DNA from: JBFLXN01 sp040755715 [NCBI: Candidatus Edwardsbacteria bacterium]
Lineage (GTDB): Bacteria; Edwardsbacteria; AC1; JBFLXN01
Direction of reading: 5' to 3'
NCBI GenBank assembly: GCA_040755715.1
Contig: JBFLXN010000006.1
Coordinates: 1-32,663, forward strand
DNA: 32,663 bases
The stretch's first letter is position 1. Every line of letters starts with the position of its first letter. The position numbers and the translations under genes were made by a program. The notes under the pieces are model-generated. The model had not been told where the DNA came from and did not search any database. It saw only the letters and a list, made by a program, of their open reading frames with translations. Shown in pieces: positions 15,701-21,904 of the stretch.

Positions 15701-16694
15701 CGCTGGTAGTCCATCTCTTCCAGCCATTAGAATTTGTCGTAATGGAATCAGTGACGGTAGCAGTAAAAGTAGGTTGAAGATTCCAGGTAATGGTAGATTC
15801 ATCCCAAGAAGAAGTCACTCGCCGGCACTGAATGGTCAGGTTGTTGGCGGCTGCCTGAGCATTTTGATACAAGTTTAAAAAAGCACTATCAACTGCACCA
15901 ATAGTAGGCAATGAAGAGATGTCAAACTCAAGGTAACTTCGTCTTATTCTGTTAGTCCGGCGTTCTACGGATAAGGCAACATTTGTGCCATAGTTGGTCG
16001 TTGGATTGTTCTGGTCAACATAGGCATCTTTCCCCAAGGTAGGACCCGGCTGAAATATTTGAAGTGTGGCAGAGCTATTATAGACTTTGAAACCAAAGTC
16101 TGTAGCCGTGCCTGTCCAAGATGAACCTCCGTTATTTGAGGTGCATCTCCGTCCATTAGGATAGATATCAGCATTCCAATAATACACCTGATAGCAATTG
16201 CCAGCATCTCCACCTGTGGTGTAGACGACAAACGAATATTTGGTGTTGGCTAAGAGATATGGGGGAGTAGGGAATGAAAAATCATATTCTCCAATGCTGG
16301 TAGTAATATCACTCCTTTGAGCAGTAGCGTAGACTGTTGTTCCGGGCAGGTCAGTTCCCAAGCAATCCCTTATTCCCAGGTATAATGGATTCGGAGGACT
16401 GCCGACTTTCTGGCAGTAGATGCTTATTTTGGTGACATAGCCGGATTTTGTATTCAGAAAAGTCTGCGCTGCCCAGTTGACATCGAATATGTTATTGGTA
16501 TTTTGAATCGCCAACTGGTATTGGTCTATGCCAGCAAATTTTAGGAGAGTGACATCGTCAGGACTTATTCTCGTATCTACATTGATACCTATGCCACTTT
16601 CAAAATCAGACTGGGTAGTTTGAACCCAAGTAGCGCCTCTGATGCTTTGAGTCAAACCAATAATGAAGAAAAAGGCAAAGATAAAGCGCTGCAT
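12753..16694 (-). CDS. Secreted multidomain protein: DNRLRE, beta-helix, BNR repeats, C-terminal sorting domain
   Basis: A 1313-residue exported protein; ATG 16694 follows GGAGGA. Signal peptide about 1-21 (FAFFFIIGLTQSIRG). A DNRLRE-type domain (about 220-395: DAYVDQNNPTTNYGTNVAL ... RSYLEFDISSLP) is followed by a right-handed parallel beta-helix (about 510-840, ending DIGAFESAKKG). Five or more BNR/sialidase-like repeats come next (about 860-1200: YKRSxDGGxTWSxDxxLT). The end is a FlgD-like Ig/sorting domain (LYQNQPNPFSSQTAIRYSL ... VYFYRLQVGD ... KKMILLR). The architecture fits a polysaccharide-binding or adhesive surface protein exported by a T9SS-like route. Three loops of the last domain are encoded by inserted 7-nt repeats. 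The 5' end is duplicated at 19124-19150. Confidence 0.85.
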   Translation of the reverse strand: MQRFIFAFFFIIGLTQSIRGATWVQTTQSDFESGIGINVDTRISPDDVTLLKFAGIDQYQLAIQNTNNIFDVNWAAQTFLNTKSGYVTKISIYCQKVGSPPNPLYLGIRDCLGTDLPGTTVYATAQRSDITTSIGEYDFSFPTPPYLLANTKYSFVVYTTGGDAGNCYQVYYWNADIYPNGRRCTSNNGGSSWTGTATDFGFKVYNSSATLQIFQPGPTLGKDAYVDQNNPTTNYGTNVALSVERRTNRIRRSYLEFDISSLPTIGAVDSAFLNLYQNAQAAANNLTIQCRRVTSSWDESTITWNLQPTFTATVTDSITTNSNGWKRWTTSEYVQGWYQNTYPNYGFLLISSPEGGTATNYRKNFRSSNFNNNEARWRFHPYLQVYFQAFVDSGNLISSTFDANQWGEPRWCKFFFNATIPPGTEVKFQIASNEDNATWNFVGPDGTPATFYTTTNTPIWSGHYGDRYIKYKAYLKTTTNATPVLHDVTILYFKDYYVEELTGDDLTNFGRADSPFKTIQRAIELMVGSDGCIVRNGNYPGENKITDIQTGSAEYPTFFRNEIGQTPVIDGLGLTYGFLDSLGNYVEISGFTINDAIVGIYYYGTSDILCQNNVISVPDGGYGILFESSSQSRIINNRISPGAGATWPFEGIWVYNATNVRVSGNDVRNMNDCGLLLELSSNCGFYQNLSVNNMFGIDVITSSACSLYNNTFDLNLDAGIHANQLSGTIYTVNNNLTNNKYGFGWCDGAGYISSDYNDVWNSTVNNYTYGTGGYTVTPGVSDISADPLYTPTYYLSAGSSCIDAGTDVGLPYIGLAPDIGAFESAKKGKPKQRLSFQTKSVWGDDVRLTNDSFASYLSWNNGKVMVQEDSILGIVFYDNRDSNYEVYFLRSWDKGEDWEPETRVTYDALPSIFPVIAGAQGKFFLVWCQEISGSYNLFFKYSTDFGSTWSSDTSLTNLTTDCGSPSLAVFGDTLHLVFHNNRTGNYEIFYKRSVNGGTTWSPDTQLTNNPASSYFPSLTVTGDTLHLVWFDERDANFEIYYKRSTDGGLTWSSDIRITLNDSVSAYPSIVAGGNNVHLFWHENRLGNYDIYYAKSIDGGVSFNPEVNLTQTLLQCYFPSVTISGSYLHLVYREGDEIFYKYSTDYGQNWGSPLRISSAEGISEYAAIAARADSVYIVWFDERDGNPEIYFKKNVADTATTMVEETSVHSSKFIVHSKLYQNQPNPFSSQTAIRYSLSAMSHEPRAISHVSLKIYNIAGQLVKTLVDEQRIANSEQRVIWDGTDESGKLVARGVYFYRLQVGDFSDTKKMILLR
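12865..12900. repeat. In-gene 7-nt word repeat (GAACAGC/GAATAGC), sorting domain loop 3
   Basis: On the coding strand the words GAACAGC, GAATAGC, GAACAGC, GAACAGC follow each other exactly, encoding EQRIANSEQR, a 7-residue peptide repeat. In related C-terminal domains this place usually reads like E..AGxHxVxWDG, so the repeat occupies a variable loop before VIWDGTDESGK. Confidence 0.85.
12952..13006. repeat. In-gene 7-nt word repeat (CGCTATC/AGCCACG), sorting domain loop 2
   Basis: Eight 7-nt words on the coding strand (CGCTATC, CGCTATT, CGCTATC, CGCTATG, AGCCACG, AGCCACG, AGCCATC, AGCCATG) encode RYSLSAMSHEPRAISH between two beta strands of the FlgD-like domain. Confidence 0.85.
13042..13079. 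repeat. In-gene 7-nt word repeat (AGTTCAT/AGTTCAA), before the QNQPNPF motif
   Basis: Words AGTTCAT, AGTTCAA, AGTTCAT, AGTTCAT on the coding strand encode SVHSSKFIVHSKL immediately before YQNQPNPF, the conserved start of the C-terminal domain. Confidence 0.85.
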
Positions 16695-17034
16695 TGTTTT
16701 GTCCTCCTTTCCTCTCACTATTTCTTCTCCCCGCCGTGTAAAGGTGAGGAAGCAAAAAGTAGCCTATCCCCTTTTGCCTGCTACAGTTTCCTTCAGCTTC
16801 TCAGTCAGCCAGACATTGATGAGAGTTTCGGTAGATATACCCTGTTTATGAGCCAAGTCAGTCAGTTTTTTCGCCAGCTGCGGTTCTAACGATGTTAGAA
16901 ACATACGCCGTTGGATGTCCACTTCAAAGTGTGCTTCTTTTGTCAAATCCCAATAATCAGTCAAATCGTGGCTGTCCCAGAACTCGCCTGCTTCTTCAAT
17001 GCTTTTAAAGTGTTTCGGAATCGGGTCTCGATTC
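16665..17034. repeat. 370-bp direct duplication, copy 1
   Basis: Contains the first bases of the secreted-protein gene, its ribosome site and all but the first few codons of the CopG antitoxin gene. The second copy, in the same orientation, is at 19124-19490. Only scattered base changes are seen, and the antitoxin protein differs at a single residue near its C terminus. Confidence 0.9.
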
Positions 17035-17051
17035 CGGTTATTTCTCGGCAT
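16764..17051 (-). CDS. CopG-family antitoxin (PF12441-type), partner of a BrnT-like toxin
   Basis: A 95-residue protein with the characteristic N-terminal stretch PKHFKSIEEAGEFWDSHDLT followed by DYWDLTKEAHFEV. A ribbon-helix-helix segment follows (FLTSLEPQLAKKLTDLAHKQ then GISTETLINVWLTEKL). It would bind the toxin and repress the pair's promoter. Its ATG overlaps the last 14 nt of the full-length toxin frame, the usual order for this module (toxin first, antitoxin second). Since the toxin carries a nonsense codon, this may be an orphan antitoxin. A truncated second copy exists at 19220-19490. Confidence 0.85.
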   Translation of the reverse strand: MPRNNRNRDPIPKHFKSIEEAGEFWDSHDLTDYWDLTKEAHFEVDIQRRMFLTSLEPQLAKKLTDLAHKQGISTETLINVWLTEKLKETVAGKRG

Positions 17052-17322
17052 AGACCCTCCTTCCTTTTTTCGTCATTTCTCTGGCACTCACAATCAATGC
17101 TTCAGCTGTTGTCTTATGAATGAAGTAGATAATTAGCTAACGTCCACCCTCAGTTTGACCGAGTGCCGCATAGAGGTCTTCACCCTCAACGTCGCCCGTC
17201 TCTATAAAACGATATCGCGGTGAACGATTGAATATTTCTTCTACTTCATCGGTCGTGATTTTGTGCTTCCATTGGAGTTTGTCAACAACATTTCGTAGCC
17301 AGATAATCCCGCTAACCTTCAT
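17038..17322 (-). pseudogene. BrnT-like ribonuclease toxin interrupted by one amber codon
   Basis: The first 61 codons read MKVSGIIWLRNVVDKLQWKH ... GEDLYAALGQTEGGR, the N-terminal two thirds of a BrnT-like toxin. A TAG (17139-17137) stands where family members have Tyr in GGRYLIVFF. After it the same frame continues for 32 codons, LIIYFIHKTTAEALIVSARE then MTKKGRRVYAEK, ending TAA at 17040-17038, exactly the missing C-terminal third. A single TAC/TAT to TAG change explains everything. UAG is the normal stop of pilM and mntA here, so genetic recoding is unlikely. The truncated product lacks the C-terminal strand and helix and is probably inactive. Confidence 0.85.
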
Positions 17323-17327
17323 CCATA

Positions 17328-17468
17328 TTACCTCATTTCCCTTTTGACTTTCTTTTTCAAATATTTTCCCGGGGTTTCTTTTACTAATAGAGAACTCCTC
17401 TGTTCTATCTTCTCTTTTATTTCTTCATAATAGGCTTCAAGTCTTGAGATTCTCGGTTCAAAATCTGA
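17328..17468 (-). pseudogene. 46-codon open frame directly after the TGA of the coiled-coil gene
   Basis: After the stop of the gene at 17469-17690 the same frame stays open for 46 codons, SDFEPRISRLEAYYEEIKEK, IEQRSSLLVKETPGKYLKKK, VKREMR, then TAA. It is rich in Lys/Glu and coiled-coil-like, a natural continuation of the upstream protein. No ATG begins it. Either the upstream gene was cut by a nonsense mutation (TGA) or this is an unrelated leftover. Moderate confidence because the fragment has no recognised family. Confidence 0.45.
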
Positions 17469-17690
17469 TCAGGCTAAAATCTTCCCTTGCGTTTCTCTCA
17501 ACTCGGCTAAGATGTTAAATACACCTTCAAACCGTTTGTTCATCTCCTGGCGCAGCTCTTTTATCTCTGCCGAATTCTCCTTCACACTCTCAGCCAGATG
17601 TTTAACTTCTACCTGCACTGCCTTTAGTTCTGGCACCAGTAAATCTTGAACTACCTTTCTGAATCCTTCAATAATATCCATAATATCCAT
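17469..17690 (-). CDS. Small coiled-coil protein, possibly truncated by a nonsense codon
   Basis: This 73-residue protein (MDIMDIIEGFRKVVQDLLVP, then a long heptad region with VEVKHLAESVKENSAEIKEL) is preceded by GGAGG. It has no TM segment. Proteins of this shape usually continue with more coiled coil, which here exists in frame after the TGA (17328-17468). Function unknown; it lies in the decaying toxin-antitoxin region. Confidence 0.6.
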   Translation of the reverse strand: MDIMDIIEGFRKVVQDLLVPELKAVQVEVKHLAESVKENSAEIKELRQEMNKRFEGVFNILAELRETQGKILA

Positions 17691-17754
17691 TTTTAGTATC
17701 CTCCCTTTTATCGGCAGATTCTAAGACTTCGCTGAAAGACCTCACATTTTCCAT
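17668..17754 (-). pseudogene. 28-codon remnant with a strong ribosome site
   Basis: AAAGGAGGT precedes an ATG at 17754. The peptide begins MENVRSFSEVLESADK, which resembles the N terminus of a small antitoxin-like family, then runs into the next gene's start region and stops after 28 residues. I read it as the truncated start of a lost gene; the family assignment is weak. Confidence 0.35.
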
Positions 17755-17770
17755 TCTTTTCTTACCTCCT

Positions 17771-17998
17771 TTATAACGCTTTGATTACTTTTGATTTTCT
17801 GAGTCTGTTTCTATAAGGGTCAACCGATAGCCTTAATGTCTCAAGGGCATGAAATCCTAACACTTCTGAGTCTCCCTTTTTTGCAAAAACAACACCTGTG
17901 GGACCTTTTCTACCTCCACACTCAATTTCTACGAAACCAATCTTTCGTTTTATAATCTTTCCTTCAATTGTTTCAAGTTCTTCAGTGTCAATATGACT
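17771..17998 (-). pseudogene. Fragment of a retropepsin-like aspartic protease (C-terminal part)
   Basis: A 75-codon frame with no start codon, entered after a TAA, reads ... KIIKRKIGFVEIECGGRKG, PTGVVFAKKGDSEVLGFHAL, ETLRLSVDPYRNRLRK. This matches the second half of single-domain clan AA proteases (flap strand, LGxxAL in place of LLGxDxL, and the DPxxxRLR ending). The half with the catalytic DTG/DSG is missing or frameshifted. It is a different subfamily from the intact gene at 214-846. Confidence 0.65.
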
Positions 17999-18048
17999 TT
18001 ACCTTAGTCATTTGGTCATACATATCAGCATATCACCATACCCGCTTT

Positions 18049-18180
18049 TTACTTTGGTGGAGAAAGGGAAAAGTCCAAGGGAACTTCCACTGCACCTCCC
18101 TGGCCGTCACTAATCCGCATTCTTAAGGTATAGGTGCCCTTTTCTTTTGCTCCACTGATAATGTAGACTTTCCTCTGTTG
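18049..18180 (-). pseudogene. C-terminal fragment of an Ig/PKD-like secreted protein
   Basis: Directly after the stop of the gene at 18181 the frame continues QQRKVYIISGAKEKGTYTLR then MRISDGQGGAVEVPLDFSLS, PPK, stop. The pattern G.YTLRMRISDGQGGAVEVPL is a typical last beta-sandwich domain of a secreted protein. No upstream part remains, so this is a relic left by a deletion. Confidence 0.6.
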
Positions 18181-18477
18181 TTAGCGGCTATTCTTTGCGA
18201 TCAATTCTTTTTTACATCCAGCAAAAGCTGCCTCTTCAAGATCCAAACGTTCCCGAATAATGCGTTTAATCCAATCCTCAAGACTGGCCTCACGATGCAA
18301 GCGGGCAAAGAAGGCCGCCCTGGACGCAAGTACACCGGGAAGCGATAAAGATGTCGCTCTCTGTTTGGTGACCTTCACCGGCTCTTCCCAAGCAGAATCT
18401 TTGTCTGCCTGAGAAATTACTATTCTATCAATTTCTTCCTCAGAAAGTTGCTTACCTCTTGTTTTCATATCTCCCAT
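18181..18477 (-). CDS. Putative antitoxin-like protein
   Basis: A 98-residue protein: acidic N terminus (KQLSEEEIDRIVISQADKDS), then RATSLSLPGVLASRAAFFAR followed by LHREASLEDWIKRIIRERL and DLEEAAFAGCKKEL. The strand-helix-helix pattern RATSLSLP..L..R looks like a ribbon-helix-helix/BrnA-type antitoxin, but I cannot name the family. No toxin gene is next to it; downstream there is only a fragment of another protein. ATG 18477 or 18468 could be the start. It overlaps the end of the upstream coiled-coil gene by 26 nt. Confidence 0.6.
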   Translation of the reverse strand: MGDMKTRGKQLSEEEIDRIVISQADKDSAWEEPVKVTKQRATSLSLPGVLASRAAFFARLHREASLEDWIKRIIRERLDLEEAAFAGCKKELIAKNSR

Positions 18478-18811
18478 CCTGTGATGCTGTCTTCTCTGGT
18501 ATTCTTTCTATTTGCTCTGAAATTTTCTTTGTTCCTTCATCAATTTTTTCTATCAATTGCCTTGTTGCTCTTCCTTCCTCAGCAATAAGATTTCTTGTCT
18601 CTCTATTTGTTTCTACCACAAGATTTCTTGTTTCTACCACGAGATCTCTTGTCTCTACCGCGACATTTTTGAGTTCGTTTAATGCCGCTCTCATTATTTT
18701 CCCAGTTTCTCGGGCTAAATAGGTGAGTACTCCTGAAAGTGCTGTCACTCCGAGACCTAAAACAGCTATACCAATCCCTAAAACTGTCAGGCCTATCATA
18801 CTTTGTTCCAT
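18452..18811 (-). CDS. Small TM protein with 7-residue coiled-coil repeats
   Basis: A 119-residue protein; GGAGG lies 9 nt before ATG 18811. One or two N-terminal hydrophobic segments (IGLTVLGIGIAVLGLGVTAL) precede a long coiled coil in which VETRDLV, VETRNLV, VETNRET, RNLIAEE repeat every 7 residues. At DNA level this is a 21-nt repeat, three times 7 nt (18598-18665). The shape resembles the gene at 27131-27433. Function unknown. Confidence 0.65.
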   Translation of the reverse strand: MEQSMIGLTVLGIGIAVLGLGVTALSGVLTYLARETGKIMRAALNELKNVAVETRDLVVETRNLVVETNRETRNLIAEEGRATRQLIEKIDEGTKKISEQIERIPEKTASQDGRYENKR

Positions 18812-18931
18812 ATTTTAGTTGCCTCCATTAGCTTTTCTTATATCAATTTTATTCAGATTAACTTTTCTTGAGGCTACTTGGCTTTGGCATTTGCTCACCT
18901 CTCCCTTTTCCCCTCCGCTTTCCACCCCTGT

Positions 18932-19150
18932 TCAGTGCTTTGCGGTCTGCGGTTTGCTTACCGTCCCTTCCAGAGGACTGTGCCACTTTGCGGTCTCAAA
19001 TTCCGCCTGAGTAGTCTGAATCCGGGTGGCGGCAATGATGTTTTGAAACAAAATAAGGAACCACAGATTAACACAGATTTTAATATTTTCGGCGAAAAAT
19101 TCCAATGTTTCATCCTAGCGATTAAGAAAAAGGCAAAGATAAAGCGCTGA
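18932..19150 (-). pseudogene. 5' remnant of a paralogue of the large secreted protein
   Basis: Reading from 19150 the frame starts QRFIFAFFLIA like the signal peptide of the 1313-residue protein (MQRFIFAFFFII). It is then broken by a CTGTGTTAATCTGTGGTTCC repeat and resumes in another frame as AATRIQTTQAEFETAKWHSP, matching GATWVQTTQSDFES of the intact gene, and stops at TGA 18934-18932. So a second copy of this gene family once stood here and was destroyed by repeat insertion and deletion. Confidence 0.65.
19040..19090. repeat. 9-nt word repeat (CACAGATTA) inside the secreted-protein remnant
   Basis: AAACAAAATAAGGAACCACAG followed by ATTAACACAGATTTTAATA is the inverse of the element at 7585-7641, including the same GGAACC flank. 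Its presence within a formerly coding signal-peptide region parallels the lipoprotein at 7561, where the same element is still in frame. Confidence 0.75.
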
Positions 19151-19490
19151 ATTGGTCCCCTCCTTTCCTCTCACTATTTCTTCTCCCCGCCGTGTAAAAG
19201 TGAGGAAGCAAAAAGTAGCCTATCCCTTTTTGCCTGCTACAGTTTCCTTCAGCTTCTCAGTCAGCCAGACATTGATGAGAGTTTCGGTAGATATACCCTG
19301 TTTATGAGCCAAGTCGGTCAGTTTTTTCGCCAGCTGCGGTTCTAACGATGTTAGAAACATACGCCGTTGGATGTCCACTTCAAAGTGTGCTTCTTTTGTC
19401 AAATCCCAATAATCAGTCAAATCGTGGCTGTCCCAGAACTCGCCTGCTTCTTCAATGCTTTTAAAGTGTTTCGGAATCGGGTCTCTATTC
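19124..19490. repeat. 370-bp direct duplication, copy 2
   Basis: Near-identical to 16665-17034, same orientation. Boundaries fall at AAGAAAAAGGC on the left and GTCTC(G/T)ATTC on the right, where similarity stops abruptly. Together the copies enclose about 2.1 kb of decayed genes. Confidence 0.9.
19220..19490 (-). pseudogene. Second copy of the CopG antitoxin, lacking its start
   Basis: The frame from NRDPIPKHFKSIEEAG to VAGKKG is the same protein as the copy at 16764-17051, but the duplication ends before the ATG and an in-frame TGA lies just upstream. Translation could begin only at an internal TTG (19420), which would remove the N-terminal toxin-contact segment. Probably not functional. 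Confidence 0.8.
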
Positions 19491-19540
19491 AGTACTCATT
19501 TTTCTGTTCCTCTTAACTTACTTTAAAGAGAGCGTGTGTT

Positions 19541-20923
19541 TCACTGTTCCACTTCTCGCCAGGAGAGAACGATGAATGCCCCCAGTCCCTTCTGCACCTC
19601 TTTTTCAATCGCCTTCTTGGAGTAAAAGATTTCCGCACCTCCTGAAGCGGGTTGGATTGTGGCAGTAAATTTGCCTTTTGCCACAAGCCCGCCTAAGACT
19701 TTAGCGTTTGAGGTCAGTTGAAGGTCATCGTCAGAATAGAGAAGACCCCTAAAGGAAACACTTTGCAGTTCCAATTTTACATTCGCCGGACCAGCGGCTG
19801 TCTTTCTCACCCAGATAACGCCGTGATGGTTGGTTCCGCCTGTCAGTTTTAGGTTGTTGTCAGTTACCCTGATAAAGCCGGCTAATGTACCACTACTAAC
19901 AGTTCCTCCGGGATGCTCAGTCCAGACAATGCCACTATTTAAATTCATCTCATCCTCAGTATTATATCCCAGAACCTTCCAAATATCGTAACATTCGGTT
20001 AGACCCCCACTGATAGAATCTGGATTGCCGTGGTATTCATAGCTGCCGGACGAGTTGATGGTATGCCCTACGGTCGTAGTGATTCCCGGCATACAACCCA
20101 CATTGGTACACTCCGCATCTGGAGGTGGAGAAGTAGTAAATAGATGTGAATCAGGAAGTATTGGAATATGCCCGCTGTCGGATGGAAAATCGTAACAACC
20201 CCTGGCTGCTCCTTGGTCATGGCCCACTTTCACATTGGTCTCTATAGGAAAGACATCCCTGTGGTTGTGTCCGCATACTGACAAGTTACCCGTAGCATTG
20301 ATATTCGTTCCCGAAGCAATTCCAGCCTGGCTATTGACCGAGACAGGTCTTTTAGTGACTTCTACATAGAGCCTTCTCTGGGCGTTCCCTACCCGACCGC
20401 AGGCTTCCACCACCAGCACAGGATAATAGGGTCCGGAGTAATTGGCGTCAGCACAGAATTGACTATTGTTAGAGGAATTGAAGAAGTAGATGCTGTCCAG
20501 CTTCGTCTTATAATGGACTATAAGCACATTATTGGGAGAACCATCAGTCCTACTCTTGTTGCTGTAGAGGAGTAAAGGAGAGACGCTATTAACAATTTGT
20601 ACGCTTCTTCTGTGGATTGTATCTCCACTCCACCCAGAGGTATCACTGCTTAGGAAGATTTTGGTTGCCCAGCGGGGTCTTCGGGGGGTCACATCACCGA
20701 TGTAGAATTGGTCAGTTTCGTCCAAACTCATCCTTTGGGTTATCTCGTTTATCCCTGCCTCTGCTACACTTAAAGATTGAAGGTCTCTCAACTGGTTGCC
20801 CGCAATTCTTATTTCTGTAGTCGTAGTCACCATTAGCCCAGCGGCTAATAGACTAATAATTAGAAGAATAAGCAGGGCAACTACGAGGGCGATGCCCCGT
20901 TCATTTTTTTGTATCTTCTTCAT
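19541..20923 (-). CDS. PilX-like minor pilin / pilus assembly protein
   Basis: A 460-residue protein that begins MKKIQKNERGIALVVALLIL with ISLLAAGLMVTTTTEIR, the PilX N-terminal pattern: a short basic leader, Gly before the hydrophobic helix, and SVAEAGINEITQRM where PilX has AEAG. The rest is beta-rich with several Cys (for example CTNVGCMPG and VVEACGRVG) and a C-terminal right-handed repeat-like region (VKLELQSVSFRGLLYSDDDL). It is much longer than classical PilX (about 170-200). GGAGG precedes the ATG. It belongs with fimT-pilV-pilW upstream but is now separated from them by the IS630 element. Confidence 0.8.
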   Translation of the reverse strand: MKKIQKNERGIALVVALLILLIISLLAAGLMVTTTTEIRIAGNQLRDLQSLSVAEAGINEITQRMSLDETDQFYIGDVTPRRPRWATKIFLSSDTSGWSGDTIHRRSVQIVNSVSPLLLYSNKSRTDGSPNNVLIVHYKTKLDSIYFFNSSNNSQFCADANYSGPYYPVLVVEACGRVGNAQRRLYVEVTKRPVSVNSQAGIASGTNINATGNLSVCGHNHRDVFPIETNVKVGHDQGAARGCYDFPSDSGHIPILPDSHLFTTSPPPDAECTNVGCMPGITTTVGHTINSSGSYEYHGNPDSISGGLTECYDIWKVLGYNTEDEMNLNSGIVWTEHPGGTVSSGTLAGFIRVTDNNLKLTGGTNHHGVIWVRKTAAGPANVKLELQSVSFRGLLYSDDDLQLTSNAKVLGGLVAKGKFTATIQPASGGAEIFYSKKAIEKEVQKGLGAFIVLSWREVEQ

Positions 20924-21162
20924 TTTTAGACTACCTCCAAATTTTTGGTTCTTTTTTAAAATTTTGTTAGAGTTTGGTTATTGGTGGTCCGTTTTTTTCT
21001 CTTGACATTAATACCGCACATCTTTTATTTTTATAGTGCGACACAGGCTCTTATCTATATAAAACGGCATAATTGTTGATAAATTATTTGTTGATATTTC
21101 AATGAAAAAATAGTATAATCCTCAAAAAAGCGTGAAAATGTTCAGTTAAATTGAAAAAAATA

Positions 21163-21230
21163 TTGTAAAATCAAGCCTTTTGTGCTATAATTGAATTGTA
21201 TCACAAAGCGTACTTATAGTACGGTTTGTG
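21163..21230 (+). promoter_or_regulatory. Promoter with extended -10 and 5' hairpin inside the IS
   Basis: TTGTAA (21163-21168), 17 bp, then TATAAT (21186-21191) preceded by TGC. The transcript would start near 21198, right at the hairpin CACAAA..GTACT TAT AGTAC..TTTGTG (21202-21230). A leader of about 270 nt then separates it from the transposase frame. Within the leader only a 22-codon frame from 21243 is seen, without a ribosome site. Confidence 0.55.
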
Positions 21231-21472
21231 AACTAAATTCAAATGGGGAGGAAACATCCTTTCTGCTATGCCAAAAGGCTTGAAAAACCTGCTTTGGAGG
21301 AATGGTTCTAATTCAGCGTTTTTGCCATAAACTAAAACTGCGATGGTTACTCCAAAACCAGATAAAAATTCGTGAACGCAATGCCGATTATTACTCATCC
21401 GACTTAATTCTCTATCAATTTAAAACTGCTTTTTTGAAGATAGACAAATTGAAAATTTAAAAAAATTCGTTT

Positions 21473-21904
21473 TTGCAAGTAGTCTCTTTAATGGCTTTCA
21501 GTATTCTCAAGGGTCTTCAGCTACCAGAAATAGTAAAAATACTTAATGTTGGACAGATGAGTGTTTATAGATGGATTAGTTGTTACAATGAATCTGGTGT
21601 AGAGAGACTTTTTGAAGGAAAACATACCGGTCGTCCACCGCTTTTGGATAAAGACCGACTTTCCAGATTGGAGGAAATTTTGGACAGTGGTCCAGTTGCT
21701 TATGGATTCCAACAAGGTATATGGACATGTCCAACTGTTCAACATGTCATTGAAGCAGAATTCAATATAATTTATCATCATGACCATGTTCGTAAGATTC
21801 TTCATAAATTAGGTTTCTCTGTTCAAGATCCTCGTAAAAAATTGGCACTTGCTGATGAAAATTTACAACAAAAGTGGATAAGAGAAACCTATCCAGTTTT
21901 TTAA
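21473..21904 (+). CDS. IS630-family transposase, frame A (DNA-binding part)
   Basis: This frame encodes the N-terminal helix-turn-helix part of the transposase: LQLPEIVKILNVGQMSVYRW then ISCYNESGVERLFEGKHTGR and a second HTH (VQHVIEAEFNIIYHHDHVRK). It ends in ...YPVF followed by TAA at a run of six T and six A. The start is uncertain (TTG 21473); further upstream another frame reads DRQIENLKKFVFASSLFNG, which looks like the true N terminus, so a second frameshift near 21480-21490 is likely. Confidence 0.8.
   Translation: MQVVSLMAFSILKGLQLPEIVKILNVGQMSVYRWISCYNESGVERLFEGKHTGRPPLLDKDRLSRLEEILDSGPVAYGFQQGIWTCPTVQHVIEAEFNIIYHHDHVRKILHKLGFSVQDPRKKLALADENLQQKWIRETYPVF

Noticed and set aside
17137-17139. 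UAG recoded as a sense codon (for example pyrrolysine) in the BrnT-like toxin
   Set aside because: UAG is the ordinary stop of pilM and mntA in this window, and the toxin family has Tyr at this place, one base away from UAG.
21038-21060. Group II intron start (GTGCGACA)
   Set aside because: No reverse transcriptase, no domain V-like hairpin and no matching 3' end were seen; the motif is too short to carry weight.
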